Program-made: the position numbers and the translations under genes
Assembly: GCF_000374445.1 (NCBI RefSeq)
Contig: NZ_KB894454.1
Span: 1-33,514, forward strand
Source: Actinokineospora enzanensis DSM 44649
Lineage (GTDB): Bacteria; Actinomycetota; Actinomycetes; Mycobacteriales; Pseudonocardiaceae
DNA: 33,514 nucleotides
Direction: 5' to 3'
The notes under the pieces: model-generated
Seen by the model: only the letters and a program-made list of their open reading frames with translations
Databases searched by the model: none
Told to the model about the DNA's origin: nothing
Shown here: positions 23,577 to 33,329 of the stretch, piece after piece
Layout: the number at the start of each line of letters is the position of its first letter
Position numbering within the stretch: position 1 is the first letter of the stretch

Positions 23577-24877
23577 CACTGCTCCAAGTGGACAGTAGGA
23601 ATTGCAGGCTCACCCGCGGAAAGCTTCAACCCCTCCCACGGCAGGCTCACCAGACCGGAACGCACCCGGCCGCGGCTGTCCTCCAGCGTGGGCAGGTCGG
23701 CCACGGCCTGTCCACCCCGCATCAGGGGGATCTGCAGCAGCCGGTCGTGCTCGCCCAGCTCCGGCGCCGTCCCGCCTGCCTGGAAGATGACCTCCTCCAG
23801 GGCCGTGCCGGTCGGCTTGTGCCTGCGCAGGGCCAGCTTGCGGCCGCCGAGGGACTCCTTGTGCGAGCTGCGCTTGGCCACCGGCCGCCCGTCGACCTCG
23901 ACCAGCTTGTAGACCATCCCGGCGGTCGGCGCCCCCGAGCCGGTCACCAGCGACGTTCCCACCCCGTACGCGTCCACGGGCTCGGCGCGCAGGGCGGCGA
24001 TCGCGTACTCGTCCAGGTCTCCGGACACCACGATGCGGGTCTGCCTGGCGCCCAGCCCGTCCAGCTGTTCGCGGGCCTGGCGGGCCAGGACGCCCACGTC
24101 GCCGGAGTCGATGCGGATGGCGCCAAGGGCGGTGCCCGCGACCTCGACCGCGAGCTCGATCCCACGGGTGATGTCGTAGGTGTCCACCAGCAACGTCGTG
24201 TCCGCGCCGAGCGCCGACACCTGCGCGGCGAACGCGGCGCGCTCGTCGTCGTGCAGGAGGGTGAAGGCGTGCGCGCAGGTTCCCGAGGTCGGGATGCCGA
24301 AGTCCCGCCCCGCCTCCAGGTTGGAGGTCGTGGCGAAGCCCGCGATGTACCCGGCGCGGGCCGACGCCGTGGCCGCCCGCTCGTGTGTGCGGCGGCCGCC
24401 CATCTCGATGATCGGGCGGCCGTTCGCCGCGCCGACCATGCGCGCGCCGGCGGACAGGATCGCGCTGTCGTGGTTCAGGATCGACAGCACCACCGTCTCC
24501 AGCACGACGGCGTCCGCGAACGTCCCCGTCACGGTCAGGATCGGCGACCCGGGGAAGTACAGCTCGCCCTCCGGGTAGCCGTCCACGTCCCCGCCGAATC
24601 GGTAGTCCGCCAGCCACGCCAGCGTCGCCTCGTCCACCACCGACGTCTCGCGCAGGTGCCGCAGCTCGTCCGCGCCGAAGCGGAACGCGGCGATGGCGTC
24701 CACCACCCGCCGGGTGCCGCCCACCACCCCGTACCGCCGCCCGTCCGGCAGCCGCCTGGCGAACGTCTCGAACACGCAGTGCCTGCCCGCGGTGCCGTCG
24801 GCCAGCGCGGCGGCGAGCATGGTCAGCTCGTAGTGGTCGGTCAACAGCGCCGTACTGGCGCCCGTGCGCACACCCAT
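23576..24877 (-). CDS. pncB: Nicotinate phosphoribosyltransferase
   Basis: 433 aa from ATG 24877 (MGVRTGASTALLTDHYELTM); longer frames upstream cross the promoter and clpS start. Conserved blocks: STALLTDHYELTML, RRLPDGRRYGVVGG, GTCAHAFTLLH (region of the phosphorylated His), DTYDI, IDSGDVGVLARQAREQL, and GTSLVTGSGAPTAGMVYKL. It joins nicotinate and PRPP, with ATP, to nicotinate mononucleotide (Preiss-Handler pathway). It is first in the operon with pncA and divergent from clpS, the same arrangement as pncB1-clpS in Mycobacterium. Confidence 0.96.
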   Translation of the reverse strand: MGVRTGASTALLTDHYELTMLAAALADGTAGRHCVFETFARRLPDGRRYGVVGGTRRVVDAIAAFRFGADELRHLRETSVVDEATLAWLADYRFGGDVDGYPEGELYFPGSPILTVTGTFADAVVLETVVLSILNHDSAILSAGARMVGAANGRPIIEMGGRRTHERAATASARAGYIAGFATTSNLEAGRDFGIPTSGTCAHAFTLLHDDERAAFAAQVSALGADTTLLVDTYDITRGIELAVEVAGTALGAIRIDSGDVGVLARQAREQLDGLGARQTRIVVSGDLDEYAIAALRAEPVDAYGVGTSLVTGSGAPTAGMVYKLVEVDGRPVAKRSSHKESLGGRKLALRRHKPTGTALEEVIFQAGGTAPELGEHDRLLQIPLMRGGQAVADLPTLEDSRGRVRSGLVSLPWEGLKLSAGEPAIPTVHLEQ

Positions 24878-24994
24878 GCCGCAGAGCCTAGGCGGACACG
24901 GGATTGGCCCGGTCGGGCACGATCGGTGATCGCATACTCCGAACGAATGAAGATCCGCCGGTCCGGGCGAAACGGGTCGTGCCACCATTGACCC

Positions 24995-25294
24995 ATGACC
25001 GCAGCCGTCGACATGGAGCAGACGCAGGCCACCCCGGCAGGCTCCGAGGCCGTGTCCGAGGACCGGCCCTGGCAGACCATCGTGTGGAACGATCCGGTCA
25101 ACCTGATGTCGTATGTGACCTACGTCTTCCAGAAGCTGTTCGGGTACAGCCGGGACCGGGCCACCAAACTGATGCTCGACGTGCACCACGAGGGCAAGGC
25201 GATCGTGTCCTCGGGCAGCAAGGACAAGGTGGAGGCCGATGTGGCGAGGCTGCACGCCGCCGGCCTGTGGGCGACCATGGAACACACGTCGTGA
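24995..25294 (+). CDS. clpS: ATP-dependent Clp protease adaptor ClpS
   Basis: 99 aa from ATG 24995. The ClpS core WQTIVWNDPVNLMSYVTYVF, FGYSRDRATKLMLDVHHEGK and AIVSSGSKDKVEADVARLHA is complete, with the N-degron pocket residues (ND, the M and the H in DVHHEGK). ClpS delivers N-end-rule substrates to ClpC/ClpA-ClpP. It has a flexible 24-residue N-terminal extension. The stop overlaps the start of the DUF2017 gene (GTGA). Confidence 0.97.
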   Translation: MTAAVDMEQTQATPAGSEAVSEDRPWQTIVWNDPVNLMSYVTYVFQKLFGYSRDRATKLMLDVHHEGKAIVSSGSKDKVEADVARLHAAGLWATMEHTS

Positions 25295-25847
25295 AACCCT
25301 GGAAGCGCCGCGGCGACCTGGTGCACGCGGACATCGACCGCCAGGAGGCCGCCGTGCTGCGCGGTCTGGTGTCGCAGATCGACGACATGCTGCGCGCCCG
25401 CATCGAGGACGCCCCGCAGGACGAGCTGGCCGAGCTGACCGGCATCCGCACCGGCCCGTCCACCTCCCCGGACGACCCGATCCTGTCCCGGCTGCTGCCC
25501 GACTTCCACCGGCTCGACGACGACAACCCCAGCAAGGCCGACCTGGACTCGGCCGCCATGCTGCGCTCCCTGCACGAGCCGACGCTGCTCGACCTCAAGA
25601 CCGGGGTCGCCGGGATCGTGCTGGAGACCTGCCCGATGTACGGGGGCGGCATCCGGCTGTCGCTGGAGCAGGCCGACGCCTGGCTGTCCGCGCTCAACGA
25701 CGTGCGGCTGGCCCTGGGCACCGCCATCGAGGTCACCGAGGACATGCCCGACGAGCTGCCCGAGGACGACCCGCGCAGCCCGCACCTGTCGGTCTACCAC
25801 TGGTTGACGTGGGTGCAGGAGTCGCTGGTGCAGGCACTGTCCACACC

Positions 25848-25851
<4 letters not shown>
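25291..25851 (+). CDS. DUF2017 family protein
   Basis: 186 aa from GTG 25291 (VKPWKRRGDLVHADID), overlapping the clpS stop by GTGA. It is mainly helical and acidic: DRQEAAVLRGLVSQIDDML, SRLLPDFHRLDDDNPSKADL, SLEQADAWLSALNDVRLALG and DEDDPRSPHLSVYHWLTWVQ-like end. Always beside clpS in actinobacteria (Rv1332-like position), which suggests a role linked to ClpS-dependent proteolysis; not proven. Stop overlaps the next start as GTGA. Confidence 0.93.
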
Positions 25852-26831
<980 letters not shown>

Positions 26832-26898
26832 GTCCCGGCCCGCCAACTGCGGTCTCCCACACACCGGGACGGGCGCACTCACCCAGTAGGATGGTGGC

Positions 26899-27351
26899 GT
26901 GCTGACGATCCGCCGGGACCTCGTGGACGCGATGGTGGCCCATGCCCGCCGCGACCACCCGGACGAGGCGTGCGGCGTGCTCGCGGGCCCCGAGGGCACC
27001 GACCGCCCGGAGCGCTTCATCCCGATGCTCAACGCGGCGCGGTCGCCCACCTTCTACGAGTTCGACTCCGCGGACCTGCTCCGGCTCTACCGCGAGATGG
27101 ACGCCGCCGACGAGGTGCCCGTGGTGATCTACCACTCGCACACCGCCACCGAGGCCTACCCGTCGCGGACCGACGCCAAGATCGCCCAGGAGCCGTTCGC
27201 GCACTACGTGCTGATCTCCACCCGCGACCAGCACGAGCACGAGCTGCGCTCGTTCCGCATCGTCGAGGGCGTGGTCACCGAGGAGCCGGTCGAGGTCGTC
27301 GAGTCCTACCGGTTCGCCCACACCGGGCCGGACGACGTCCCCGAGCAGTGA
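26899..27351 (+). CDS. mec: JAMM/MPN zinc metalloprotease (CysO-cysteine peptidase, Mec+)
   Basis: 150 aa from GTG 26899. The JAMM motif is complete: E23 (DEACGVLAG), then H79-S-H81, S89 and D92 (YHSHTATEAYPSRTD). In Mycobacterium the homologue (Rv1334) releases cysteine from the CysO-cysteine adduct made by CysM. Here it may also trim the two extra C-terminal residues of CysO (inference). It lies 67 bp after the P1 peptidase gene; a hairpin separates it from cysO. Confidence 0.95.
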   Translation: MLTIRRDLVDAMVAHARRDHPDEACGVLAGPEGTDRPERFIPMLNAARSPTFYEFDSADLLRLYREMDAADEVPVVIYHSHTATEAYPSRTDAKIAQEPFAHYVLISTRDQHEHELRSFRIVEGVVTEEPVEVVESYRFAHTGPDDVPEQ

Positions 27352-27359
27352 CATTCGCC

Positions 27360-27382
27360 GCCCGGCGGAATAGCCGCCGGGC
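27360..27382 (+). terminator. Hairpin between mec and cysO
   Basis: GCCCGGCGG (27360-27368) pairs perfectly with CCGCCGGGC (27374-27382) around AATAG. The pyrimidine-rich stretch GTCTCGTCCTTTCCTG follows. It may end or attenuate the upstream transcript, leaving cysO-cysM under their own promoter. Confidence 0.55.
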
Positions 27383-27428
27383 CGGTCTCGTCCTTTCCTG
27401 TAGCACTGGCACACCCGGAGGTTGAACC

Positions 27429-27707
27429 ATGGCCGTCACCGTCTCCATCCCGACCATCCTGCGCACGCACACCGGCGGCGAGAAGACCGTCCCCGCCGCG
27501 GGCGCCACCGTGGCCGAGGTGATCGACGACCTGGAGGCCAACCACGGCGGCCTCAAGGCCCGCCTGGTCAAGGACGGCGCGCTGCACCGGTTCGTCAACG
27601 TCTACGTCAACGACGAGGACGTGCGCTTCGCGGGTGGCCTGGAGGCCAAGGTCGCCGACGGCGACAACGTCACCATCCTGCCCGCGGTTGCCGGCGGCGC
27701 CCGCTAG
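27429..27707 (+). CDS. cysO: CysO sulfur-carrier protein (ubiquitin-like, MoaD/ThiS family) with C-terminal AR extension
   Basis: 92 aa from ATG 27429, with CCGGAGG nine bases upstream. A beta-grasp fold with SIPTILRTHTGGEKTVP at the start and RFVNVYVNDEDVRF in the middle, as in mycobacterial CysO (Rv1335). In that protein the C-terminus is exactly ...PAVAGG, adenylated by MoeZ and turned into a thiocarboxylate that CysM uses. Here GG is residues 89-90 and is followed by Ala91-Arg92 (GCC CGC, 27699-27704) and TAG. The carrier must therefore be trimmed before use, or is used by a different mode. cysM follows 21 bp downstream. Confidence 0.95.
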   Translation: MAVTVSIPTILRTHTGGEKTVPAAGATVAEVIDDLEANHGGLKARLVKDGALHRFVNVYVNDEDVRFAGGLEAKVADGDNVTILPAVAGGAR

Positions 27708-27728
27708 ACCTGCCCTGGAGGGGGACCC

Positions 27729-28679
27729 GTGGCCAGGTACGACTCGCTCATCCACGCTCTCGGCGACACCCCGCTGGTGGGGCTGCCGCGGCTGTCGCCG
27801 TCCCCAAACGTGCGGCTGTGGGCCAAGCTGGAGGACCGCAACCCGACCGGCTCGGTGAAGGACCGCCCGGCGCTGGCCATGATCGAGGCCGCCGAGCGCG
27901 ACGGCAGGCTGCGGCCCGGCGCCACCATCCTGGAGCCGACCTCAGGCAACACCGGCATCGCGCTGGCCATGGCCGCCAAGCTCAAGGGCTACGGCCTGGT
28001 CTGCGTGATGCCCGAGAACACCTCCGAGGAGCGCAAGCAGCTCCTGCAGGCCTACGGCGCCCGGATCGTGTTCTCCCCGGCCGCGGGCGGCTCCAACGAG
28101 GCGGTCCGGCGGGCGAAGGAACTGTCCGCGCAGCAGCCCGACTGGGTGATGCTCTACCAGTACGGGAACCCGGACAACGCCAACGCCCACTACCGCGGCA
28201 CCGGCCCGGAGATCCTGCGCGACCTGCCCACGGTCACCCACTTCGTGGCGGGCCTCGGCACCACCGGCACGCTCGTCGGCGTCGGCCGCTACCTGCGCGA
28301 ACACAAGCCGGACGTGCAGATCGTGGCCGCCGAGCCGCGCTACGGCGAACTGGTCTACGGCCTGCGCAACCTGGACGAGGGCTTCGTCCCGGAACTGTAC
28401 GACCCGGACGTCCTCACCGGCCGCTACTCGGTCGGCTCCTACGACGCACTGCGCCGTACCCGGCAACTGCTGGAGACCGAGGGCATCTTCGCGGGCATCT
28501 CCACCGGCGCCATCCTGCACGCGGCCCTCGCCGTCGCGGAGAAGGCGGCGGGCGTGGGAGACCGCGCCGATGTGGTGTTCATCGTCGCGGACGCGGGCTG
28601 GAAGTACCTGTCCACCGGCGCCTACAGCGGCACCATCGACGAGGCCGCCGAACGCCTCGACGGCCACCTCTGGGCCTAG
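27729..28679 (+). CDS. cysM: Cysteine synthase CysM (O-phosphoserine / CysO dependent)
   Basis: 316 aa from GTG 27729, with CTGGAGGGG 3-10 bases upstream. PLP enzyme of fold type II: Schiff-base K44 (NPTGSVKDRPA), substrate loop PTSGNTGIAL, phosphate loop GLGTTGTLVGVGRYL, and a C-terminal active-site Ser region. It is the CysM-type of Rv1336, which takes O-phosphoserine and sulfur from CysO thiocarboxylate to give a CysO-cysteine adduct later cut by Mec. The gene order mec-cysO-cysM supports this. A MITE-like element begins 8 bp after its stop. Confidence 0.96.
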   Translation: MARYDSLIHALGDTPLVGLPRLSPSPNVRLWAKLEDRNPTGSVKDRPALAMIEAAERDGRLRPGATILEPTSGNTGIALAMAAKLKGYGLVCVMPENTSEERKQLLQAYGARIVFSPAAGGSNEAVRRAKELSAQQPDWVMLYQYGNPDNANAHYRGTGPEILRDLPTVTHFVAGLGTTGTLVGVGRYLREHKPDVQIVAAEPRYGELVYGLRNLDEGFVPELYDPDVLTGRYSVGSYDALRRTRQLLETEGIFAGISTGAILHAALAVAEKAAGVGDRADVVFIVADAGWKYLSTGAYSGTIDEAAERLDGHLWA

Positions 28680-28687
28680 CGGGCGCC

Positions 28688-28856
28688 ACTAGTGGTGCGA
28701 CCCAGAACGTCGACCATGTCTCGACCCGCCCACGACGTGCCTGACGGCACCGCCGAAACGACCAAGTACATCCAGTACGAGGCCGTCCCGGCGGCACCGC
28801 CAGCCACGCCGTGGACCCGCCGATACACGGCCGACGTTCTGGGTCGCACCACTAGT
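28688..28856. mobile_element. MITE-like element with perfect 25-bp terminal inverted repeats
   Basis: The left arm (28688-28712) begins ACTAGTGGTGCGACCC and the right arm (28832-28856) is its exact complement over all 25 bases. Weaker pairing continues inwards for about 16 more bases. The whole is 169 bp, codes for nothing convincing, and lies between the cysM stop (28679) and the SRPBCC start (28865). ACTAGT at both ends is itself palindromic, so it could be a duplicated target site with the true ends at GGTGCGACCC. Alternatively it is a very long hairpin that terminates cysM. No transposase is present. Confidence 0.75.
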
Positions 28857-28864
28857 CTGCTTGC

Positions 28865-29329
28865 GTGCAGACCATCGAGGTATCCCGATCGGGGCGGATC
28901 CCCGCCCCGATCGACCACGTCTGGGCCGTGGTCTCGGACGCGTCCCGGGTGCCGGACTGGTTCAGCTTCGCCGATCGCACGGAAGTGCGGTCGGGTTCCG
29001 GTCCGGGTGAGCTCCGCACCCAGCATGGCCGGTGGGGGCGACGGCGGTCGGAGATCGACCAGGAGATCGTGGAGTACGAGCCGCCTCGACTGCTGGTGTG
29101 GAAGCACACGGCCGAACGACTCGACGGCAAACCGACTTCGAGTTACGCGACCTCGTCGGTTTTCCGGATCGAGCTGGCGGCGGTGGGGGAGGAGACCGAT
29201 GTGCGGTTGTGCACGGTTCAGCTGCCCCGGCATGCGTTCGCGGCGTTGTTGATGCGGGCGATGAGCCGCCGGGAGTTCGGTCGGCGAATGGAAGAATCCC
29301 TTGCCCGCCTCACCGGCGCGGTCGACTGA
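28865..29329 (+). CDS. SRPBCC-fold protein
   Basis: 154 aa from GTG 28865, only 8 bp after the MITE-like element, so its promoter must lie in or be supplied by that element. The N-terminal strand VEVSRSGRIPAPIDHVWAVV-like start (IEVSRSGRIPAPIDHVW), SDASRVPDWF, and a C-terminal amphipathic helix (MRAMSRREFGRRMEESLARL) are typical of polyketide-cyclase/START-like SRPBCC proteins that bind hydrophobic ligands. The ligand is unknown. The gene interrupts the otherwise conserved cysM-rhomboid order. Confidence 0.85.
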   Translation: MQTIEVSRSGRIPAPIDHVWAVVSDASRVPDWFSFADRTEVRSGSGPGELRTQHGRWGRRRSEIDQEIVEYEPPRLLVWKHTAERLDGKPTSSYATSSVFRIELAAVGEETDVRLCTVQLPRHAFAALLMRAMSRREFGRRMEESLARLTGAVD

Positions 29330-29388
29330 ATTACGAGCCACGGATCCCCCGGGTCCTGTCTGCCTGCCGGGTCGCTGTCCCAGAGCCT

Positions 29389-29423
29389 GGGGACACGGAT
29401 ACGCCGTTCGGCGTGTGGTCCCC
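29389..29423 (+). terminator. Possible terminator after the SRPBCC gene
   Basis: GGGGAC (29389-29394) pairs with GTCCCC (29418-29423), with an inner TACGCC/GGCGTG stem around GTTC. The stem is interrupted, so strength is uncertain. Confidence 0.4.
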
Positions 29424-29508
29424 CGCCTGAGCGCGACCTGGGTAAGTCGGGGGTGAACCAGGGTTCTTCCCGATCCCGCCACCCACCCGGGCACGTACGC
29501 TCGGTGTC

Positions 29509-30156
29509 GTGACTACCTTGCCCGTCAAGCCCGCCCGCAGGCCGGTCGGGCGGATCCTGCCGCCGAACCCGGCACAGGCCGCGATCGTGGTCGTCGGGTT
29601 CACCGCACTGCTGTACCTCGTCGAGATCGTGGACGCGGTGCTGCCCGCCGACCTCGACCGGTACGGCATCATCCCGCGCCAGGCGTCGGGACTGTGGGGC
29701 GTCCTGTTCTCGCCGCTGCTGCACAACGGGTGGGGGCACCTGTTCGCGAACACGCTCCCGCTGCTCGTGTTCGCGTTCCTGGCCATGGCCAACGGGCTCG
29801 CCCAGTGGTTGGCGGTCACGGCCACGATCTGGGTGGTGTCCGGGATCGGCGTGTGGGCCACCGGGGCGTCCGGCTCGGTGACCGTCGGCGCGTCCGGGCT
29901 GTGCTTCGGGTGGCTGCTGTTCCTGCTCGTGCGTGGCGTGTTCAACCGCAGCGCCGGGCAGCTGCTGGTGGCGCTCGCGCTGCTGCTCTACTGGGGGACG
30001 ATGCTGTTCGGCGTGCTCCCCGGCGACCCGCACGTGTCCTGGCAGGCGCACCTGTTCGGCGCGGTCGGCGGTGTGCTGGCGGCCTACCTCGTCGCGGTCG
30101 TCGACCGTCGGGGCAACCGGGCGCCGCGACCCGCGATCGAGGGACAGGCGGCTTGA
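29509..30156 (+). CDS. Rhomboid-family intramembrane serine protease
   Basis: 215 aa from GTG 29509. Six hydrophobic helices. The catalytic Ser lies in GAS129G (TVGASGLCFGW) and the His in WQAH181LFGAVGG. The N81 of GHLFANTLPLLVF is the usual oxyanion Asn on the second helix. It is the Rv1337 homologue by position. It cuts transmembrane proteins within the membrane; natural substrates are unknown. Its stop overlaps the TTG start of murI (TTGA at 30153-30156). Confidence 0.95.
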   Translation: MTTLPVKPARRPVGRILPPNPAQAAIVVVGFTALLYLVEIVDAVLPADLDRYGIIPRQASGLWGVLFSPLLHNGWGHLFANTLPLLVFAFLAMANGLAQWLAVTATIWVVSGIGVWATGASGSVTVGASGLCFGWLLFLLVRGVFNRSAGQLLVALALLLYWGTMLFGVLPGDPHVSWQAHLFGAVGGVLAAYLVAVVDRRGNRAPRPAIEGQAA

Positions 30157-30953
30157 GCGCGGACGCGCCCATCGGCGTCTTCGACTCCGGCGTGGGCGGG
30201 CTGACCGTGGCTCGCTCGATCATCGACCAGCTGCCGCACGAGCGGCTGCGCTACGTCGGCGACACCGCGCACAACCCCTACGGCCCCCGGCCCATCGCCG
30301 AGGTGCGCGAGCTGACCCTGGCGATCACCGACAAGCTGGTCGCCGACGGCGTCAAGATGCTCGTGCTCGCCTGCAACACCGCCTCCGCCGCCTGCCTGCG
30401 GGACGCCCGAGAGCGCTACGACATCCCGGTCGTGGAGGTCGTCGTGCCCGCCGTGCGCCGGGCCGCGGCGGTCACCAAGTCGGGCCGCGTCGGTGTGATC
30501 GGCACCACGGGGACCATCCGCTCGCGCGCCTACGAGGACGCCTTCGCGGCCGCCCCCGGCATCACCGTGACGGGCGCGCCGTGCCCGCGGTTCGTGGACT
30601 TCGTGGAGCGCGGGGTGACCTCCGGCAGGCAGATCCTGGGCCTCGCGCAGACGTATCTTGAGCCGCTACAACAGGCCGCAGTGGACACTGTCGTGCTGGG
30701 TTGTACGCACTATCCGCTGCTCACCGGGGTTCTCCAGGTCGTGCTCGGACCGGATGTCACACTTGTGTCCAGTGCGGAGGAATGTGCCAAGGACGTTTTC
30801 CGGGTACTGACCGAGACCGGACTGCTGGTGGACACCGAGACCGAGCCCGTGCACGAGTTCCGCGCCACCGGACCGGCCGAACCGTTCGACCGACTGGCCC
30901 GTAGGTTCCTCGGCCTGGGCATGGCGGGCTTTGCTCCATTGGCTCGATGGTGA
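30153..30953 (+). CDS. murI: Glutamate racemase
   Basis: 266 aa from TTG 30153 (LSADAPIGVFDSGVGG). The TTG overlaps the rhomboid stop as TTGA, with GAGGGACAGG upstream; no other start fits the conserved IGVFDSGVGGL. The cysteine pair C74 (LVLACNTAS) and C184 (VVLGCTHYPLL) is complete, as are D11 and S12. It interconverts L- and D-glutamate for peptidoglycan. Translational coupling to the rhomboid gene is the same as in related genomes. Confidence 0.97.
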   Translation: MSADAPIGVFDSGVGGLTVARSIIDQLPHERLRYVGDTAHNPYGPRPIAEVRELTLAITDKLVADGVKMLVLACNTASAACLRDARERYDIPVVEVVVPAVRRAAAVTKSGRVGVIGTTGTIRSRAYEDAFAAAPGITVTGAPCPRFVDFVERGVTSGRQILGLAQTYLEPLQQAAVDTVVLGCTHYPLLTGVLQVVLGPDVTLVSSAEECAKDVFRVLTETGLLVDTETEPVHEFRATGPAEPFDRLARRFLGLGMAGFAPLARW

Positions 30954-30990
30954 TCGTGTTGTGTGCCGTCGTTGTGTCAGGCTGTCTGCT

Positions 30991-31761
30991 GTGCTGCTGA
31001 CCGTCCTCGGCTGTTCCGGGAGTGTGCCCGGTCCCAACGCCCCCGCGTCCGGATATCTGTTGGAGGCCGAGGGGTTCGCGCTCGGCCTCGAACTCGGTAC
31101 CGGAACCTTCGCCGCCCTGCAGGCGATCCGCGACCCCTTCCTGCTCGACGGGTTGCTGTTCTCGCACCTGCACGCCGACCACTGCGCGGACTTCGCCGCG
31201 CTCACCACTTTCCTGCGCTACCACCCCAGACCCACGCGCGATCCGCGCGCGAACAGGTTAGCCGTCTACGCACCGTCCGAGGCGCCGTCCCGCTTCGTCA
31301 ACGCCTACGCCACCGACGAGGCGGACCGGGCTGTCACGGATCTGTCCGATGTGTTCGACTTCCGTCCGTTGACGACCGGCAAGTTCCACATCGGACCGTT
31401 CGACGTCGTCGTGGCGCCCGCCGCGCACCCGTGCGAGTCCTTCAGCTTCCGCGTCGCACACGGCGGCCGCTCACTGGTCTACACCGGCGACACCGGCGTC
31501 TGCGGCACGCTCACCGAGCTGGCCCACGGCGCCGACGTGATCATGTCCGAGGCGTCCTGGACGCACGGCTCGGTGGCCGTGCCGGACCTGCACCTGTCCG
31601 GCCGCGAGGCGGGCGAGCTGGCCGCCACCGCGGGCGCGGGCAGGCTGCTGGTCACCCACGTTCCGCCGTGGACGGACCGGGACGCGGTGCTCGCCGAGGC
31701 GCGGACGGCGTTCCCCGGGCCGGTGGAGGCGGTCGAGCAGGGCATGGTCTACGAGCTGTGA
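30991..31761 (+). CDS. MBL-fold hydrolase (Rv1339-like, probable cAMP phosphodiesterase)
   Basis: 256 aa from GTG 30991 (VLLTVLGCSGSVPGP), which fits the homologues' beginning; GTG 30961 and TTG 30931 are in-frame alternatives. Metallo-beta-lactamase fold: HLHADH (H59, H61, D63, H64), VVAPAAHPCESF, YTGDTGVCG, SEASW and VTHVPPWTD. The Mycobacterium homologue Rv1339 has been described as an atypical class II cAMP phosphodiesterase. It lies between murI and rph as expected for the cluster. Activity is inferred. Confidence 0.93.
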   Translation: MLLTVLGCSGSVPGPNAPASGYLLEAEGFALGLELGTGTFAALQAIRDPFLLDGLLFSHLHADHCADFAALTTFLRYHPRPTRDPRANRLAVYAPSEAPSRFVNAYATDEADRAVTDLSDVFDFRPLTTGKFHIGPFDVVVAPAAHPCESFSFRVAHGGRSLVYTGDTGVCGTLTELAHGADVIMSEASWTHGSVAVPDLHLSGREAGELAATAGAGRLLVTHVPPWTDRDAVLAEARTAFPGPVEAVEQGMVYEL

Positions 31762-31784
31762 CGGCGTCCGACTAGGCTGCGCCC

Positions 31785-32542
<758 letters not shown>

Positions 32543-32546
<4 letters not shown>

Positions 32547-33148
32547 CCAGGGTCCTGCTGGCCAGCCGCAACAAGAAGAAACTCGCCGAACTCCGCCGCA
32601 TCCTCGCCGCGTCGAGCATCGACGGCGTCGAGATCGTCGGCCTGGACGACGTACCCGCCTTCCCGGACGCCCCGGAAACCGGCGCCACCTTCGAGGCCAA
32701 CGCCCTGGCGAAGGCCCGCGACGCCGTCCGCGAAACCGGCCTCCCGACGGTGGCCGACGACTCGGGCATCGCCATCGACGCCCTCAACGGCATGCCCGGC
32801 GTGCTGTCGGCGCGCTGGTCCGGGACGCACGGCAACGATCAGGCCAATCTGGACCTGGTCCTCGCCCAGCTCACGGATGTTCCGGACGAGCGGAGGGGCG
32901 GGGCTTTCGTTTGCGCCCTCGCGCTTGTGCACCCGGATGGCCGGGAACTGGTGCTGCGTAGCGAATGGCGGGGTCGGATCACTCGGGAACCCAGTGGTGC
33001 CAATGGGTTCGGGTATGACCCGATCTTCGTGCCGGAGGGGCACGCGGAGACTTCGGCGGAGCTGGCGCCGGAGGCCAAGGATGGGATCTCCCACCGTGGC
33101 CAGGCTCTCCGCGAACTCCTTCCACACCTGGCCTCTCTCTCCGACTGA
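32543..33148 (+). CDS. rdgB: RdgB/HAM1-type non-canonical purine NTP pyrophosphatase
   Basis: 201 aa from GTG 32543, with AAGGGGAGC upstream and a GTGA overlap with rph. Motifs: LLASRNKKKLAELRRIL at the start, ATFEANALAKARDA, VADDSGIAIDALNGMPGVLS, SGANGFGYDPIF and the C-terminal ISHRGQAL. It hydrolyses dITP, ITP and XTP to keep damaged purines out of DNA and RNA. Codon use loosens in the last third (about 32880 on), similar to the DNA beyond it. Confidence 0.97.
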
Positions 33149-33212
33149 TCTCGATTCCCGACCGCTGCTCTCCCGCTCACACGGCACCACTCCGATTCCG
33201 CTCGCCAAGCAG

Positions 33213-33237
33213 GCCCCGCCCCACCAGGGCAGGGGGT
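33213..33237 (+). terminator. Possible terminator after rdgB
   Basis: GCCCCGCCCC (33213-33222 region) can pair with GGGCAGGGG (33227-33235) around a short CACCA loop with one bulge. It is about 65 bases after the stop. Weak but plausibly placed. Confidence 0.4.
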
Positions 33238-33266
33238 CGGCAAAGTCGGTTGCCCGGTGTATGGGT

Positions 33267-33329
33267 CGGGCACGGTCTCGTTGATCATGTGATTGCTGAT
33301 GTCGCATGATCGTTGGAGAGCCGTGCCCG
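33267..33329. repeat. Long imperfect hairpin at the transposase start
   Basis: The left arm 33267-33289 (CGGGCACGG...GATCATG) pairs with 33305-33329 (CATGATC...CCGTGCCCG). The outer 9 and inner 7 bp are perfect; the middle has small gaps; the loop is 15 bases. The right arm contains the GGAG ribosome site and the transposase start. It may mark the element's end or control transposase translation. Confidence 0.7.

Noticed and set aside
24878..24994. Assigned -10/-35 boxes between pncB and clpS
   Set aside because: CATACT at 24933 looks like a -10 but no -35 at suitable spacing was found on either strand.
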